From NCBI GenBank assembly GCA_963971425.1, contig OZ020519.1, positions 6,588,028 through 6,652,027 of the forward strand: a stretch of DNA of 64,000 nucleotides, in the 5' to 3' direction. Shown here one piece after another: positions 1 to 10,667 of the stretch (within the stretch, counting starts at the first letter, position 1; each line of letters opens with the position of its first letter). The notes below the pieces were generated by a model that saw only the letters and a program-made list of their open reading frames with translations, had not been told where the DNA came from and ran no database searches. The translations under genes and the position numbers were made by a program. The stretch is from Bryoerythrophyllum caledonicum (lineage: Eukaryota; Streptophyta; Bryopsida; Pottiales; Pottiaceae).

Positions 1-175
1 CCATATCAAGTCACCCTGCGCACACCCCGGTTGATACCCGGTCGATGTCCTGTCTGATACCTGGGTTGAGACCCTGAGTCCGGTACGTGGTACCCGAGTG
101 ATCGTTTGATGCTCGATACCCGAGTGAAACTCGTTTGATACCCAATCATTACTGGGGTGGTCCTTGGATGGGAAT
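1..175. repeat. Degenerate short repeats around GATACCCG
   Basis: The stretch contains many imperfect copies of a GATACCCG/GGTGA-like word (TTGATACCCGG, TCTGATACCTGG, CTCGATACCCGAGTGA, TTTGATACCCAA). It looks like an eroded low-complexity or minisatellite array and runs off the left edge of the window. Confidence 0.5.
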
Positions 176-718
176 ACCCTAAATTCTTGTTCTACTACTT
201 TAAATTTAGTGCTTAGTATAGGCACACTCTATGATTTATAAGTTCTTACTCCTGATGAATATTTTTACCAACCAAGTTGACAATGATCCCCCTCTTTAAG
301 TAGTGTAAATATTTGTACTCTCGGTAAGAATCTTCATAAACGGTAAATAGTTATAGCACCTTCAAATCATAAAGCATAACCACATTATACATAAAATCTA
401 AACGTTATTTTTAATTGTAAATTTATAATTTTTATTTAAATTAACGTTATTTGAATTCTATATTAAAAATAACGTTAATTGGTATTATATTAATATAAAT
501 TCCAATTTTGTATTTTGTGAAATTTAAACATACTTTCAATTCTAAATGTCTTGTATTTTGTATACGTACAATCTACGTATGATTGGTACACTTCAATGTT
601 TGTCAGCAATTCAGAAGGAAGACTTTCAGGCCGAGCTACAAAAATTTAGACGAAGCAAGGAACGTGAAAGAGATTGATATCATGGAGTCTGAAAACTTTG
701 AGTCGAAGTTGATATTAG
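176..718. other. AT-rich intergenic DNA, weak MITE match
   Basis: No coding signal is visible. Around 200-360 it weakly resembles the P-family palindromic MITE seen intact at 8356-8579 (the ATATTTTTACCAACCAAGTT and GGTAAGAATC segments). At about 400-480 the word AACGTTA recurs in both orientations in very AT-rich sequence. Confidence 0.4.
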
Positions 719-1070
719 TAAGGTAAGCTCCCCATAACCAACCAAAACCCATAGCCAACGCCTATTAAATTGGGGTATATCCAACCCTCTTCCATCCCAT
801 TACCACCAACTCAGTTCCAAATGGAGGTTTGCTATTAGTCAAGACCCTTACTTTTGGTCGTTGGTTATGGGCGGTACCTACTACTGGCCACCCACTAAAC
901 ATGGTTGCACAGTTTGAAAATTCATAACTAATTCAATTTTCATTGGAAAAATATGAAATCACCTGGGTTGGAATTGTAATTCTATTAGCTATCACTGAAA
1001 AATAATAGTATAATTATCTCCTCTCCATATATGCTCATTCCTTAACTTGTCGGTTTTAGGGGGCTTACCT
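719..1070 (+). mobile_element. H1 MITE (TAAGGTAAGC ends, PIF/Harbinger-like)
   Basis: About 350 bp. It starts TAAGGTAAGCTCCCCATAAC and ends in the inverse form, CGGTTTTAGGGGGCTTACC. Three more copies are at 15975-16317 (inverted), 17541-17899 and 43265-45556 (interrupted). TAA/TTA next to a GG-starting inverted repeat fits the three-base target preference known for PIF/Harbinger MITEs. It carries no ORF. Confidence 0.7.
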
Positions 1071-1356
1071 CAATGGTAAGTTGGTTGATCCTTCTGGACA
1101 GAAAGCTACACTTCAAGGAAGAAGAACTTTTGGTAAATCTGGTGACAAGAACTTGGGTTTGGATCGAGTAATGTTTAGCACGTTAGAAGATCCTGTGAAC
1201 GAATATAACATCAATGTTAGTTTTGGAATTATGACTATTATTTTAGGGGGGGTTTCAAAGGAGAATGGATTTGTTAGCTGATTTTGTTTGCTGTAAGGTT
1301 GGTGTTGCCCTTGAACCTCCTATTTAAACTTGAGGGAAGTATATGGATTTATTTGT

Positions 1357-1731
1357 TGGAAGAAGAACTCCGGTTTCCGAAGGAGACTGGCGTGAAAATA
1401 GTGTTTGTTCATTCTCTTCACTAAGCATATGGCCACGGGACATAGGCTACTGTAGTGTAATAGGACTACTCCCCCCTCTCGAGGGTAAACACTTTTCTAC
1501 ACTAAGTGCTTCCTTACACTAATTGCCTTAGAGAGAACCAACATGTCATCTCCGCAAGGGCTTTGAGGGTCCCCAAACAACAAGGCCTTGGGACCCCCAC
1601 CATAATTGGGTGGACTATGGTGGTAGGCACCACGCCAGCAATAGGACTTGAACTCACAACCACCTCACCAGTGTACCATGACCCAAACCACTACACCAAG
1701 GCCGTGGTGCCTTTAATTGTTGGAGGCTTTT
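1357..1731 (-). mobile_element. tRNA-headed SINE, near full length
   Basis: Read on the minus strand, the element begins at about 1731 with an 86 bp tRNA-like head bounded by GGCACCACG and CGTGGTGCC. The head carries an A-box-like TGGTGTAGTGG and a B-box-like AGTTCAAGTCC, i.e. an internal Pol III promoter. A body follows (GTGTTTACCCTCGAGAG, then GGAAACCGGAGTTC) and the element ends in a short TTC repeat near 1357. Body and tail recur at 16368-16503, 54545-54695, 11650-11765 and 45925-45990. The weak T-stem pairing argues against a functional tRNA. Confidence 0.65.
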
Positions 1732-1995
1732 ATAAAGATAAAAAACAATTGCAACTTTTAATTTATAATTGTCCATTGCATACAAGAATCTCAAAGTGTA
1801 AAGTAACTTCCAATACATGTATGTATTCTACACCGTACAATGATATACACTGTGGATGCATTAGAAATGTGGGTGAAAAATGATGTGTACCACGTCAATG
1901 TTGATTTTGGATGTGAACACTAAATCAATGTGGACACGTTTCAACAGGTGCCATGCTCCTCACTGCCACCTCACCGCCGCTCATTGCCATACATC

Positions 1996-2067
1996 TTCCA
2001 CTCCCCGCCACTCACCACCACCTGTCCATCATTCCACTCCCCGCCACTCACCACCACCTGTCCATCA
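1996..2067. repeat. Two exact 36 bp tandem copies
   Basis: The unit, starting TTCCACTCCCCGCCACTCAC, occurs twice back to back (1996-2031 and 2032-2067) and a third copy starts. C-rich. No gene evidence. Confidence 0.9.
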
Positions 2068-2883
2068 TTCCATGTAAATTTTGTGTCAACAGTTTTGAAA
2101 CACCACACAATATTTTCTAATGACATACATGATTTGATGTGGACTGAGAATTGAGGTGGACTACTATAAATCTACTTTTATTGGAATAAGTATAGGTATT
2201 CTAGAATAGTTTGATCCGCATGATGTATAGTGAACGGTGTAGTTTTTTTGTATCCAATTCTTTGTGTTCCTAGTCTTGCTCATAGGTAAACACAAAAACC
2301 ACCAACTTGAGATTCCGAAGTAAGCCATTAAAAGAGTAATTCTCTTCTTTTGCAACTAAAATTAGATTAAATATGTGCCAAATTACAAAATACGTAGCAA
2401 TGACTAGGTTGCAACTTGCTACACAAATAAGTTAGTGCAGATGACAGGTGAAGACACAAGTGAGCTACTGGTGGACATTCTGAAGCACATGCACAGTAGG
2501 TGCATCGAACACTGAGTTGCTAGGATTCCCTGGCACTAAGTTAGTCAGGGCCAAATGTCAATAGCTATCTACACCAACCCATGGACTATGTTGTACCCAA
2601 CACAGAGAGATCATGTGCTGACTTAACTCTTCACTGATGAGATTTGCACACACGTTGTACGCACACTTTTCAAAAAATCAGATCATGATTTGGGGTTATA
2701 GAACTTTTGGAATACATTGCCAAATCCACAATTAACTACACTCAAATATAACAAATACCTATGAATACAATGTCATCAGTACTATGTAGTGTTTTATACA
2801 CATGGAAAATGATTTTTGATTTAAATTTCGACTGATATTTGTCTCGAAGAGACTCTCTATTGTTTTGTGAACGTTGATCTTCT
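2068..2883. other. Intergenic, nothing recognised
   Basis: Unique-looking AT-rich DNA. Only short chance ORFs are present, and I see no repeat family or RNA gene. Confidence 0.5.
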
Positions 2884-3100
2884 AAACCCTTTCACGTCAG
2901 TGTATATCGGCGCGTATTTTACTTTGTAAAATTCAAAGAATGTGTTAAAGTTTAGCAAGACTTACACCTTTGGATTGAAGATTCTTCAAATCACATCTTT
3001 CATTTCAACATGTGAACCTTATCATGTTCAAATACGACACTGTACATGTGGAATATTGTGGCCACCAGAGGCACCTTCTAACGTTCAACGGCTATTCACA
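2884..3100 (-). mobile_element. T2 MITE, inverted, partly eroded
   Basis: It reads CCCTTTCACGTCAGTG at the left and contains the family words TAGCAAGACTTACACCTTTGG, ATCATGTTCAAATACGACAC and GGCCACCAGAGGCACC. These match the reverse complement of the T2 copies at 37660-37893 and 55505-55705. The right terminus has lost its TTAA. Confidence 0.65.
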
Positions 3101-3984
3101 AATAATTCTTCTTTTTCAATTCATACAAGCTGTGAAAAATCTTTGTATACAATCAAGTAGACAATAGATGAAACTTTGTCAAAACTCTTCATAACTCTTA
3201 ACTTCACATCTTATATGTCAATGCAAAGCTATCAACATAGCGCAAGTTCGTCTTCAGAATGGTTTTTTCTTCTTTTGCAAGATTCAATTGTTGGTAAAGT
3301 AGTACACCCTCCAAATCCACAATTTTTACTACCAATATACATTAACTTTAAACACTATGATCTACTCCATCAACCATCAGATGTTGATGCACAAATTTCC
3401 CCGAGAGTTAAGATCATAGGTTAAGTTGGATTCTATAAGATTAAAGGGTAAAATCAAATACTCAACTCCCATGAGAAACAAATCAAACGAAAAAAGCAAT
3501 GCAAATTGTGAGACTGTGGGGAAAGGCCCGGGTCACTCACTAAAAGGGTTAAATATTAAGTTCACGTGGCTGTGCAGATACCGCAACCTCAATAAGTACG
3601 CAAATTCTGAATCAGACAGAAAGAGTGCGGCGCAAGCAGACACATGTCTCTTCCATCAAGAAGAATTTAGGCCATGTCAGATTAGTTGTTTATTCTTGGG
3701 CCATTGCTATGGAATTGGGGTTCAGTTCCTAGCCAGATGCTCTGTGAAAATTTGTCAAAAAATTTACACTTCATTGTTCACAGTGAGGGACGAACAGAAG
3801 CGAAATGTACAAATCACACAGGAAGTGTTTTGAATAGTCCAATTGATTTTTCTACCATCTCGTCATCTAGGCACTGATTTTTCTATTCCATGATCCTACA
3901 CCTTAACCCATGAACACCTAGGACACTTTTGGTGGTTTTGCTATTTCCACAATTGGCCATTGTCTCTCATGGATCACCTTGTTG
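3101..3984. other. Intergenic, nothing recognised
   Basis: Short ORFs of 82 and 135 codons fall here, but they have no recognisable domain and no coding-like composition. I take them as chance. Confidence 0.45.
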
Positions 3985-4236
3985 ACCCTGGTCGAGCGGT
4001 GCACCAAACCTCAGCCTCGGGTGGGTCCATTTTTCTGGCCCTGCCCGTTTTAGGATCCCAGAGGTTTTTTTTGGATTTTTTTTTGCCAAAATTGAAGCCT
4101 GCGGCCCCAAATTACACTCTACAGTCCTTGAGAGGATCAAATAGGGCCCCACTCCAACACAAAAATAGGGGAAGGTTTTGTCCCACCCCTCCCAAGCCCC
4201 ACCGAGCCTGTGGCTCGTGCACCGCTCGACCGGGGT
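3985..4236. mobile_element. 252 bp MITE with 20 bp inverted ends
   Basis: The left end ACCCTGGTCGAGCGGTGCAC is the inverse of the right end GTGCACCGCTCGACCGGGGT, with one mismatch. The inside is GC-rich and non-coding. No clear target duplication is visible, so the superfamily is not assigned. Confidence 0.7.
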
Positions 4237-4982
4237 AAATAGGCAAATCCATCTCTCAGGTCCTTGGAACGATGGATCTCTCCAATGGATCTCTCCAATC
4301 TCCAATCCATGCATGCATTAGCAAACTACAGTGATTTTCGTGAAGTTGGGTCGTACTGAAGTGTATCTGATGTATAGATGATGTTCTACCTAATCTACTA
4401 CACTCGTAGATTCTTCCAGGCTCTCATGGTCTACTTAGGCGTTAAAGGGTTCACTACGAGCGGTACCGGATTGGACGCTGCAAGGCTTGTCTCCATTTGC
4501 CTGCAACTCACACACCGATTGCACATTCTTGATTAACCCTACAAGGTCGATGAGCTTTTCTAACCAGTGAAAATCTACAACTGCTCTAAATCATGGAGAA
4601 TAACATCATCGCGGAGGGTAGTAGATGCCCATCTTCCTCCACCTCTAAGTCATGGTATATTTTCTCGTTTGAGGTGGCCTGTAGGTTCTAGCGCCCAAAC
4701 AACCCATATAAAGTCATTCGGCCTTAAGATTTGGCCGGTAGGAGTGTACTTTCAGCATATTTCAAACTCGCCGTTAAATCCACAAGTGACAAAACAAGTG
4801 ACCAAACATCCAACAACACAAGGCGCCAAGAACCATGATTGAATTCTTCGAATTCATGTAGCTACTTCCAAAACGTGGAACAGTAGCAGAAAAGAAAAAC
4901 ATGGCCCTACAACTGCTAGAGCAACAAAACAGTCAACATATTAGGATTACACTTGAAACAAACGTCCAGACAGCGGAAAGAC
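4237..4982. other. Intergenic DNA downstream of the MAKR gene
   Basis: No gene or repeat family recognised. Short ORFs only. Confidence 0.4.
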
Positions 4983-5219
4983 GACATGATCGAAGAAGCC
5001 GAAAGAGTTCGAAACTTGAATGATCCGTAAAATACAAGTTGAATGAAGTTTACGGATCATTCAATGCAGATACAACGTCGACGCTCTCTGCATGATCGAT
5101 GACGAGCAAAAACACGTAAACCAATCACGAGAAAAGATGGCATGATCGAAGAAGCCGAAAGAGTTCAAAACTTGAATGATCCGTAATATACAACGTCGAC
5201 GCTCTCTGCATCATCGATG
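4983..5219. repeat. Interleaved direct repeats 3' of the MAKR gene
   Basis: A ~50 bp unit beginning CATGATCGAAGAAGCCGAAA occurs near 4985 and again near 5141. A second ~31 bp unit, TACAACGTCGACGCTCTCTG plus CAT(G/C)ATCGATG, occurs near 5070 and again near 5188. The block lies 120-350 bp past the MAKR stop codon, so it may be in the 3' UTR or terminator region. Confidence 0.75.
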
Positions 5220-5336
5220 TCGATGAGCTGGTTCTTATTCTCGGAAAGACAGGAGATGCGAGAGTAGTACACACATCCTCAGGTTATTCGGGATCCGACT
5301 ATGTTAGTTACAGAGGAGGTGATGATGGGGAGGCGA

Positions 5337-6848
5337 TCAGTGGAGTGGCGGCGCGGGCGAGAGGAGGCCTGAGTGGGACTGCTTGCAGTGCGCGATGGCG
5401 CCTTGCACGGCGCTGTGGAGCTCGCTCATGCTGCTGGCGCTGCTGCTGCTCATGCGCGGGCTGTTGGAGTTGACGCTGCTGCTGCCGCTGCTGCTGCTCA
5501 CCTTGGGGCTGGTGGTCCGGGCCACCCTGGGGCTCAGGCTCATGAGGCGCGGGCTGGCCGCGGCGCTCTTCATCGTCACGCGCGGGCTCGACTGCGCCAG
5601 GAACGAGCTGCTCTTCCTGATCTTGGCCGCGCTGCTGGGCCCCGCGGGCGGCATCATGCTCGACCGCGCGGGCGGAGCGGAGGAGGGTTGGAAGACGGGG
5701 TTCGAGCGCGGGCGGAGTGGGGGCGTTTTGAGGATCGCGGGCATGGATTTGGCCCGCGTGTGGACGTACTCGGTTGTTGGAGTCAATGCCGGGAGGGTTG
5801 GCAGCGACCCGCTGTCGCGCTCCATCGTCTTCGAGGTCGCCGTCGTCTTCGGTCCGAACGGCGGTTTCAGCATGCGTAAGTACTTCATCCAGCGCTCGCG
5901 GATGCGCAGAATGCCGCCCGCGTCGCGCTCCCGGTCGGAGGAGAGCACGGACCGGACGTCGGAGGAGTCGCTGCAGCCCGGGTGGTGCGGGGGGGTTTTC
6001 ACGGGGAGCGCCAGGAACGACTTGGGCTTCCCGGGAAGGTTGTTCTTGTCGTCGCAGTTGGGCGGGTTGAAGAGACGCGACATGGGTCGAGCCGCTGCTG
6101 CTGCGGCGGGGCGATCGTGAAGCTGGGGCGGTTTGGGTGGTTTTCTGGAGCCGAAGATCCCCTTCCACTTGAGCGGCGAGAGGATCCACGAGGCGTTGGG
6201 AGGTGGTATCTTCTCGTCCGTCACCACTGATCTTCGATCCGTAGGATGTGGCGCGGGTTTGCTCGGGGTTGCGGCGTCAAAGGCGCGGTCGAAGGTAGTG
6301 TCGGTGCTCACGGAGCTGGCGTCGTTGGAGCTGCCGTTCGAGTCACGGCTGGTGGTGCTGTCGCCAGTGTCGCGCTCGCTGACGGAGGTTTGGGAGCGGA
6401 AGCTGGAGCTTCGGGAGTCCATGGCGGTCTCCACCGGGGGCACGTCGGTAGAGTTCACGCAGAACTTGCTGTACTTGGGCTGGTACATGCGCGACAGGCT
6501 GTGCGGCGACATTTGGCTGAAGGGCTCCGACACTGTGCGCTGCGACACCACGAACGTCGTCGCCGCGAGCTCCTGCTTCCTGTACACCGGGTGGAACACA
6601 TCGTCGTCGTCATCGAAGTCCACTCCCGGCGACGGGGCCGCGCACTTGAAGGAGAAGTCCGCAACGTTCCGGAGCGCCGTCCTCATGACCGGCACTTTCG
6701 CGTCAGTGTCGAAATAGACGTCTCGCTCGCTCGCAACGCTCGGTCTCTTGAAGGAGAACGCACTAGCTTCGCGGCTCTCGAACACATCGTCGCGTCTCGA
6801 CGTGATGAACGCCCTGTACTCGTTCGTGCCCCAACTCTCCATGACCAT
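5337..6848 (-). CDS. BKI1/MAKR-type membrane-associated kinase regulator
   Basis: Single-exon reading frame of 503 codons, taken from the first ATG (6848); a second ATG two codons on (6842) is also possible. The C-terminal SAVQGAIAHCKQS (about residues 479-491) is the signature tail of the plant BKI1/MAKR family. In BKI1 this tail binds the kinase domain of a leucine-rich-repeat receptor kinase such as BRI1. Other family-like segments are WILSPLKWKGIFG (221-233) and WMKYLRMLKP (320-329), the latter resembling the conserved KYLKMIKP block. The rest is Ser/Pro/Arg-rich and disordered, as usual for these peripheral plasma-membrane proteins. At ~500 residues it is longer than Arabidopsis BKI1 (337). 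Coding GC is far above that of the flanks, and long antisense open frames here are composition shadows. Family assignment is firm; the subgroup and partner receptor are unknown. Confidence 0.85.
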   Translation of the reverse strand: MVMESWGTNEYRAFITSRRDDVFESREASAFSFKRPSVASERDVYFDTDAKVPVMRTALRNVADFSFKCAAPSPGVDFDDDDDVFHPVYRKQELAATTFVVSQRTVSEPFSQMSPHSLSRMYQPKYSKFCVNSTDVPPVETAMDSRSSSFRSQTSVSERDTGDSTTSRDSNGSSNDASSVSTDTTFDRAFDAATPSKPAPHPTDRRSVVTDEKIPPPNASWILSPLKWKGIFGSRKPPKPPQLHDRPAAAAAARPMSRLFNPPNCDDKNNLPGKPKSFLALPVKTPPHHPGCSDSSDVRSVLSSDRERDAGGILRIRERWMKYLRMLKPPFGPKTTATSKTMERDSGSLPTLPALTPTTEYVHTRAKSMPAILKTPPLRPRSNPVFQPSSAPPARSSMMPPAGPSSAAKIRKSSSFLAQSSPRVTMKSAAASPRLMSLSPRVARTTSPKVSSSSGSSSVNSNSPRMSSSSASSMSELHSAVQGAIAHCKQSHSGLLSPAPPLH

Positions 6849-7540
6849 GATCTCGGAACACAATAAAGAACACTAGCGAATCAAAAAACCCAGGGCGCGC
6901 TTCCTAACTCCACAAGTGAGGGCGCCCTCGTTCGCGCCATCACCATGACGCTCCTTGGACTCTCAATCTCTCAATAATCTCCATCTCCCTCTGCAAACCA
7001 TAAAAAAAACAATCACACCACTAACAACAACCCGAAAACAGAGCCACATCGCGTAGAATTCCGGGCACGTTCTCACTGAAAACACTGGATCTGAACCAGA
7101 AACCGAAATCACGCACACAAGTATCTAGTTCTTTTCACGCTACATGAACCAAAAAAAAACCTACGAGACGGCATAAATCCTCAAGACCACCTCCACCATT
7201 GTCCGAACAGCTATGGACACTGCAGACTCCGAACAAAAAAACCCAGTAGACCCAGTACAACTTCAGTCCTTGCCTCAAAGCATGGACAGAGCGCAAAGCT
7301 TCTTCACAGTACCACAAACGCAACAAACAACGTCTCTCCCAACAAAAAAGGTGCCCAAGCAACAACAGCCGAAAACACCGTCCTGCATTCTCCTCACACT
7401 CATGATTCAACTGCAACACCACCTCAAAGTCCATACCTGATCACCAAAGCACCACTTTTAGCACACCATTCGATTCAGATAGTACACTCTCAGAAGCTAG
7501 AAAAAAAACTCACACAGCAAATGATGCTTTGCGTGCACAC
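6849..7540 (-). promoter_or_regulatory. Upstream region / presumed 5' UTR of the MAKR gene
   Basis: This is the sequence directly before the start codon on the minus strand. It holds short A/T runs and no coding signal. No TATA box could be placed with confidence. Confidence 0.35.
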
Positions 7541-7589
7541 GAGTGAGAAGGTTTCACAAGAATCTGAATGAAGTTGTTAGAGGCGTGAT

Positions 7590-7765
7590 CTGGTGCGAGG
7601 AGAGAAGGAGGTTAAAGGCGGGAGCGGCGCCGGCGGCGGACGTCGTCCGCCGCAAGCCGGCGTCAACGGCAGTCGCGGTTGTCTGCGCTATTCCGGGCCG
7701 GGTGGCCGCCAAACCGGGTGCGGGCCCGAACGGTTCGCGGACCCTTTTGAGAATCTTCGGGGGAC
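7590..7765. promoter_or_regulatory. GC-rich island upstream of the MAKR gene
   Basis: About 175 bp rich in CpG (GGCGCCGGCGGCGGACGTCG and similar), about 750-920 bp before the MAKR ATG, in otherwise AT-rich DNA. It is open in several frames because of composition, but none has a recognisable domain. It could be the core promoter or first exon of a MAKR transcript with a 5' UTR intron. That is an inference. Confidence 0.35.
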
Positions 7766-7904
7766 TTTTTCTGGGTCCCAAAGCCGTGCTTCGTGTGGGA
7801 TTCCTTTTCTTTTTACTTTCTTGCTTCTAACTTTTTTAGCTTTTAACATGACACGGTTGCATATCAAGTCTTCAAGTGCAAATTCTAGTTTTTATATATT
7901 ATCG

Positions 7905-8072
7905 GTCGGGTTAATTATTTTTTCCGATCGTTAGTGGTTTGGACACAACGGGTATCACCTGGGTGTTACATGCGTATTACCTAGATGTTACATGGGTATG
8001 GCCTTGGCATTACATGGGTATTTCCATTTTGAATTAATTATGTACGAACCCATCCAACTCGTGGGGTATAAC
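7905..8072. mobile_element. MITE copy, GGTCGGGTT ends
   Basis: It shares GGTCGGGTT near the left, GGACACAACGGGTATCACC, repeated TTACATGGGTAT words and ATTATGTACGAACCC at the right with the fuller copy at 8984-9212. The right end AACCCATCC is roughly inverse to the left. Confidence 0.55.
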
Positions 8073-8355
8073 CACACGAAACGTAAATTAAGTGGAGTTC
8101 AAAAATGTCACGATTGTCACCTGCATGAATTTGTTCCAAAAAAAAAAGCATTTTTATGGAGGAAAATGTTCCAAGCAGTAAATGTTCCATTTCTGCATTG
8201 AGTAAATTGACCCAAAAGCCACAAGGATTCTTTCCAGTGAAATATGGGTTTTCAAAGTTAGTTACGAATGATAGAAACTTAGAGATTGCTCCATTTGATT
8301 TCATTTCTAATTGGAATTTTTTTATAAAATCGAGATGGTCAAAAGGCCTCCAGAA

Positions 8356-8579
8356 CTACACTAAAGATGACATTTAGTGTAGCGCCCAGTAAATGACTTG
8401 TAAATGCTGTAAGTTTTTACTATAAGTGAATATTTTTACCAACTATGTTTATAATGATCCTCTTATTTGAATAGTATAAAGAGTTGTGCTCTTGGTAAAA
8501 AATTGGCATCAAGAGTAAAAACTCATCGCATGTACAAGTCATTTTCTAAGCACTACACTAAATGTCATCTTTAGCGTAG
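8356..8579. mobile_element. P-family palindromic MITE
   Basis: 224 bp beginning CTACACTAAAGATGACATTT and ending AATGTCATCTTTAGCGTAG. The inverted similarity continues inward (AATGACTTGTAAATGC against TGTACAAGTCATT). Related copies: 18222-18428, 47043-47468 and a weak one near 200-360. No ORF. Confidence 0.75.
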
Positions 8580-8983
8580 TAGCCTAAAGTATTTCAGTTA
8601 GAGATCCATTTCTTCTTCTTCTTCTTCTATTTGCACAAAACAAACATTCCTATTTTGTACAGTAAAGTTAACTGTTTGCTTTACATCGTTGATTATTGGG
8701 TTTTTTTTGGGAGAGGGGAGGTTTAAGTGCATTCATAATTAGGGCCCCAGCTAAGCAAGCCCTCACTTTTCGTCCCAAAATTGGGGGAGGGGGGAAATCA
8801 CATTGTATTACAAGTCATGGCCATTGGCTATCCAGAGCCAAAGTTGTGCTTGCTCCTGCTGAAGCCTCCTTCAGGTGTCACTTGGCAGAAGGTGGTATCA
8901 GAAAGTATTAAAAATCACTGATGTAAATTATTTACTCGGCTGTTACTAATCAGTCTCTCAGAGTAAGTTACTAAACGCATCGG
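8580..8983. other. Intergenic, TTC run, nothing else
   Basis: Holds a short TTCTTCTTCTTCTTC run near 8611 that could be a SINE tail scar. The TGGTATCAGA at about 8893 resembles an initiator-Met tRNA primer-binding site, but there is no LTR around it. Confidence 0.35.
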
Positions 8984-9212
8984 TCGGGGTTGGACACTCC
9001 CTTTCGAATTGATTACTTTTTCCAATCCACACCCGTTCGGACACAATGGGTATTGCCGAGGTGTTACATGAGTATTGCCTATATATTACATTGGTATGAG
9101 CTTGGCATTACATGGGTATCACCTTAGACAAATCCTTAAATTTTCCAAAAGACTTGGACAGTCTCCATTTTGAAATGATTATGTACTAACCCGACCAACA
9201 CGTAGGGTATCT
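8984..9212. mobile_element. MITE copy, GGTCGGGGTT...AACCCGACC
   Basis: The ends GGTCGGGGTT and AACCCGACC are inverse to each other. The inside carries repeats of TTACATGRGTAT. It is in the same orientation as the copy at 7905-8072. Confidence 0.6.
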
Positions 9213-9567
9213 TTAGTTGGAGGTGGACCCATGTGGAAAATAAACCATCCAAAATAGTGTTCTTATTCTACTTCATATCATAGATCATATATCATAGAGT
9301 GGTTTTTTCAGCTCATCCAGAGAACTCAATTATCCAGAATTTGCAAAAATGGGAAACTCTCACTAACTTCTGTTTAAATATGTGGTGGTTGGTGAATTGT
9401 CACCAAAATTATCTCATATTTATGAATATTGACTTAGTAAAATACAGCGGGAGAAATGACCCCCCCACACCCAAGAGATGGAAAGGGGAAGGACGGGGTC
9501 AACTTCTCTCCATTCCTCAACCCCATTCAAAACCTGATCCATAAATATCATGAATAAACCCTATACT

Positions 9568-10517
9568 TTAACCCCTAAAGGACGAAGTGTAAAAAATGGG
9601 CTTTTTGAACGTTCGGCCAGGTTCCTATGGTGTCAATTTCCAACATTTTTCTTTGAAATTTTTACTATAGAAAGGCATTACCAAGACTTTAGGGGGAATT
9701 TTTTTTTTCCTAATTTGGACATTTGGTGAAAAATTTATAGGGTTTTGAATTTCAAATGGAGGGAGCGGGCACCTGGGGCACCTCCCAAAACTTTTGCTAG
9801 GACACTCTGTTGAATGTGAGATTTTCACTACTGGCAAGTAATATTATTTCCCGTCATATTGTCAAAAAAAAGTTCTTGTCTTTAGTGAAAAATAGCATAC
9901 CAACCCAAGTCAAACATTTTCACACATTGTCACTCATTGTTGGGCAAGGTATTAAAATGCTTTTCTTTCCCACATAAAACCTCGATATCATTATCTTTTT
10001 CACTTTTTATTTTCTCCACATCAATATGTGTTGTAAACCTTCTTGTTGACCACTCGAATTATCAATCTAAAACATATTAAGTTCACAAAAAATTAAAGTG
10101 TGAATTGGCAAATTTCGAACCTCCACTCTTGCAGAGTTGTTTTGAATATGCTACATCGGTCCTCTACCTCTAAAAATTGGTGTATAAGGAACTAACATCA
10201 TGCATAACAAGATGGTAATGGACTAAGACCTTATATAGTGCAAAAATTTGACACCAAGTGAAGCCAAAGTATGTCGATCCACTGAACACAGGGAAGAAAA
10301 TGAACCATGTGCTTGACTTGAAACACTATAATATTTCAATCCGTGTGGTCAAAGTTTATGAAATTTTGAATATATATTTCTTAATAAGTCTTAATTGAGA
10401 TCCTACGGTCAGAACTAGAAATCAAAGTTTTTGTTTCCTCCTTTGTTCATTGCACTAGAATCGAATAATTTTGAAGTGTTTTTGGTGTAAAACTATCACG
10501 GTACCTTAGGGGTTTAA
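9568..10517 (+). mobile_element. T1 element, complete (TTAA|CCCCTAAA ends)
   Basis: It starts TTAACCCCTAAAGG and ends CCTTAGGGG(T)TTAA, ~945 bp between the TTAA words. No long ORF, so non-autonomous. Diagnostic inner words are CAAGTCAAACATTTTCACAC, TTGGGCAAGG, TCAATCCGTGTGGTCAAAG and CATTGCACTAGAATCGA. Other copies lie at 12280-13688, 18429-20319 (with a second copy inside), 23368-24316, 39254-40145 and 46205-47013. A TTAA target and CCC-starting termini are the hallmark of the piggyBac superfamily; that assignment rests only on the ends. Confidence 0.7.
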
Positions 10518-10667
10518 GCCTAGGGCAGAGGGGAGGGGATGACCCCATCGACCCGGGTCCATCCTATTTGGGGGGGGTCTTCCCAGCTATAAAATACACG
10601 AGGATTAGATATCATGCATGTTTCTAACCAGACACAGTTCTATGATAGCGAGTTTGCAGTCTATGAG

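Noticed and set aside
1645..1731. A tRNA gene on the minus strand
   Set aside because: A/B boxes and acceptor-like ends are present, but T-stem pairing is weak and it continues directly into the repeated SINE body. It is better read as a SINE head.
5373..6866. Long plus-strand and second minus-strand open frames overlapping the MAKR gene
   Set aside because: They are mirror frames of a GC-rich coding sequence. Only the frame of the MAKR protein has family motifs.
8880..8905. Primer-binding site (TGGTATCAGA) of an LTR element
   Set aside because: The match stops after ten bases and no LTR or gag is nearby.
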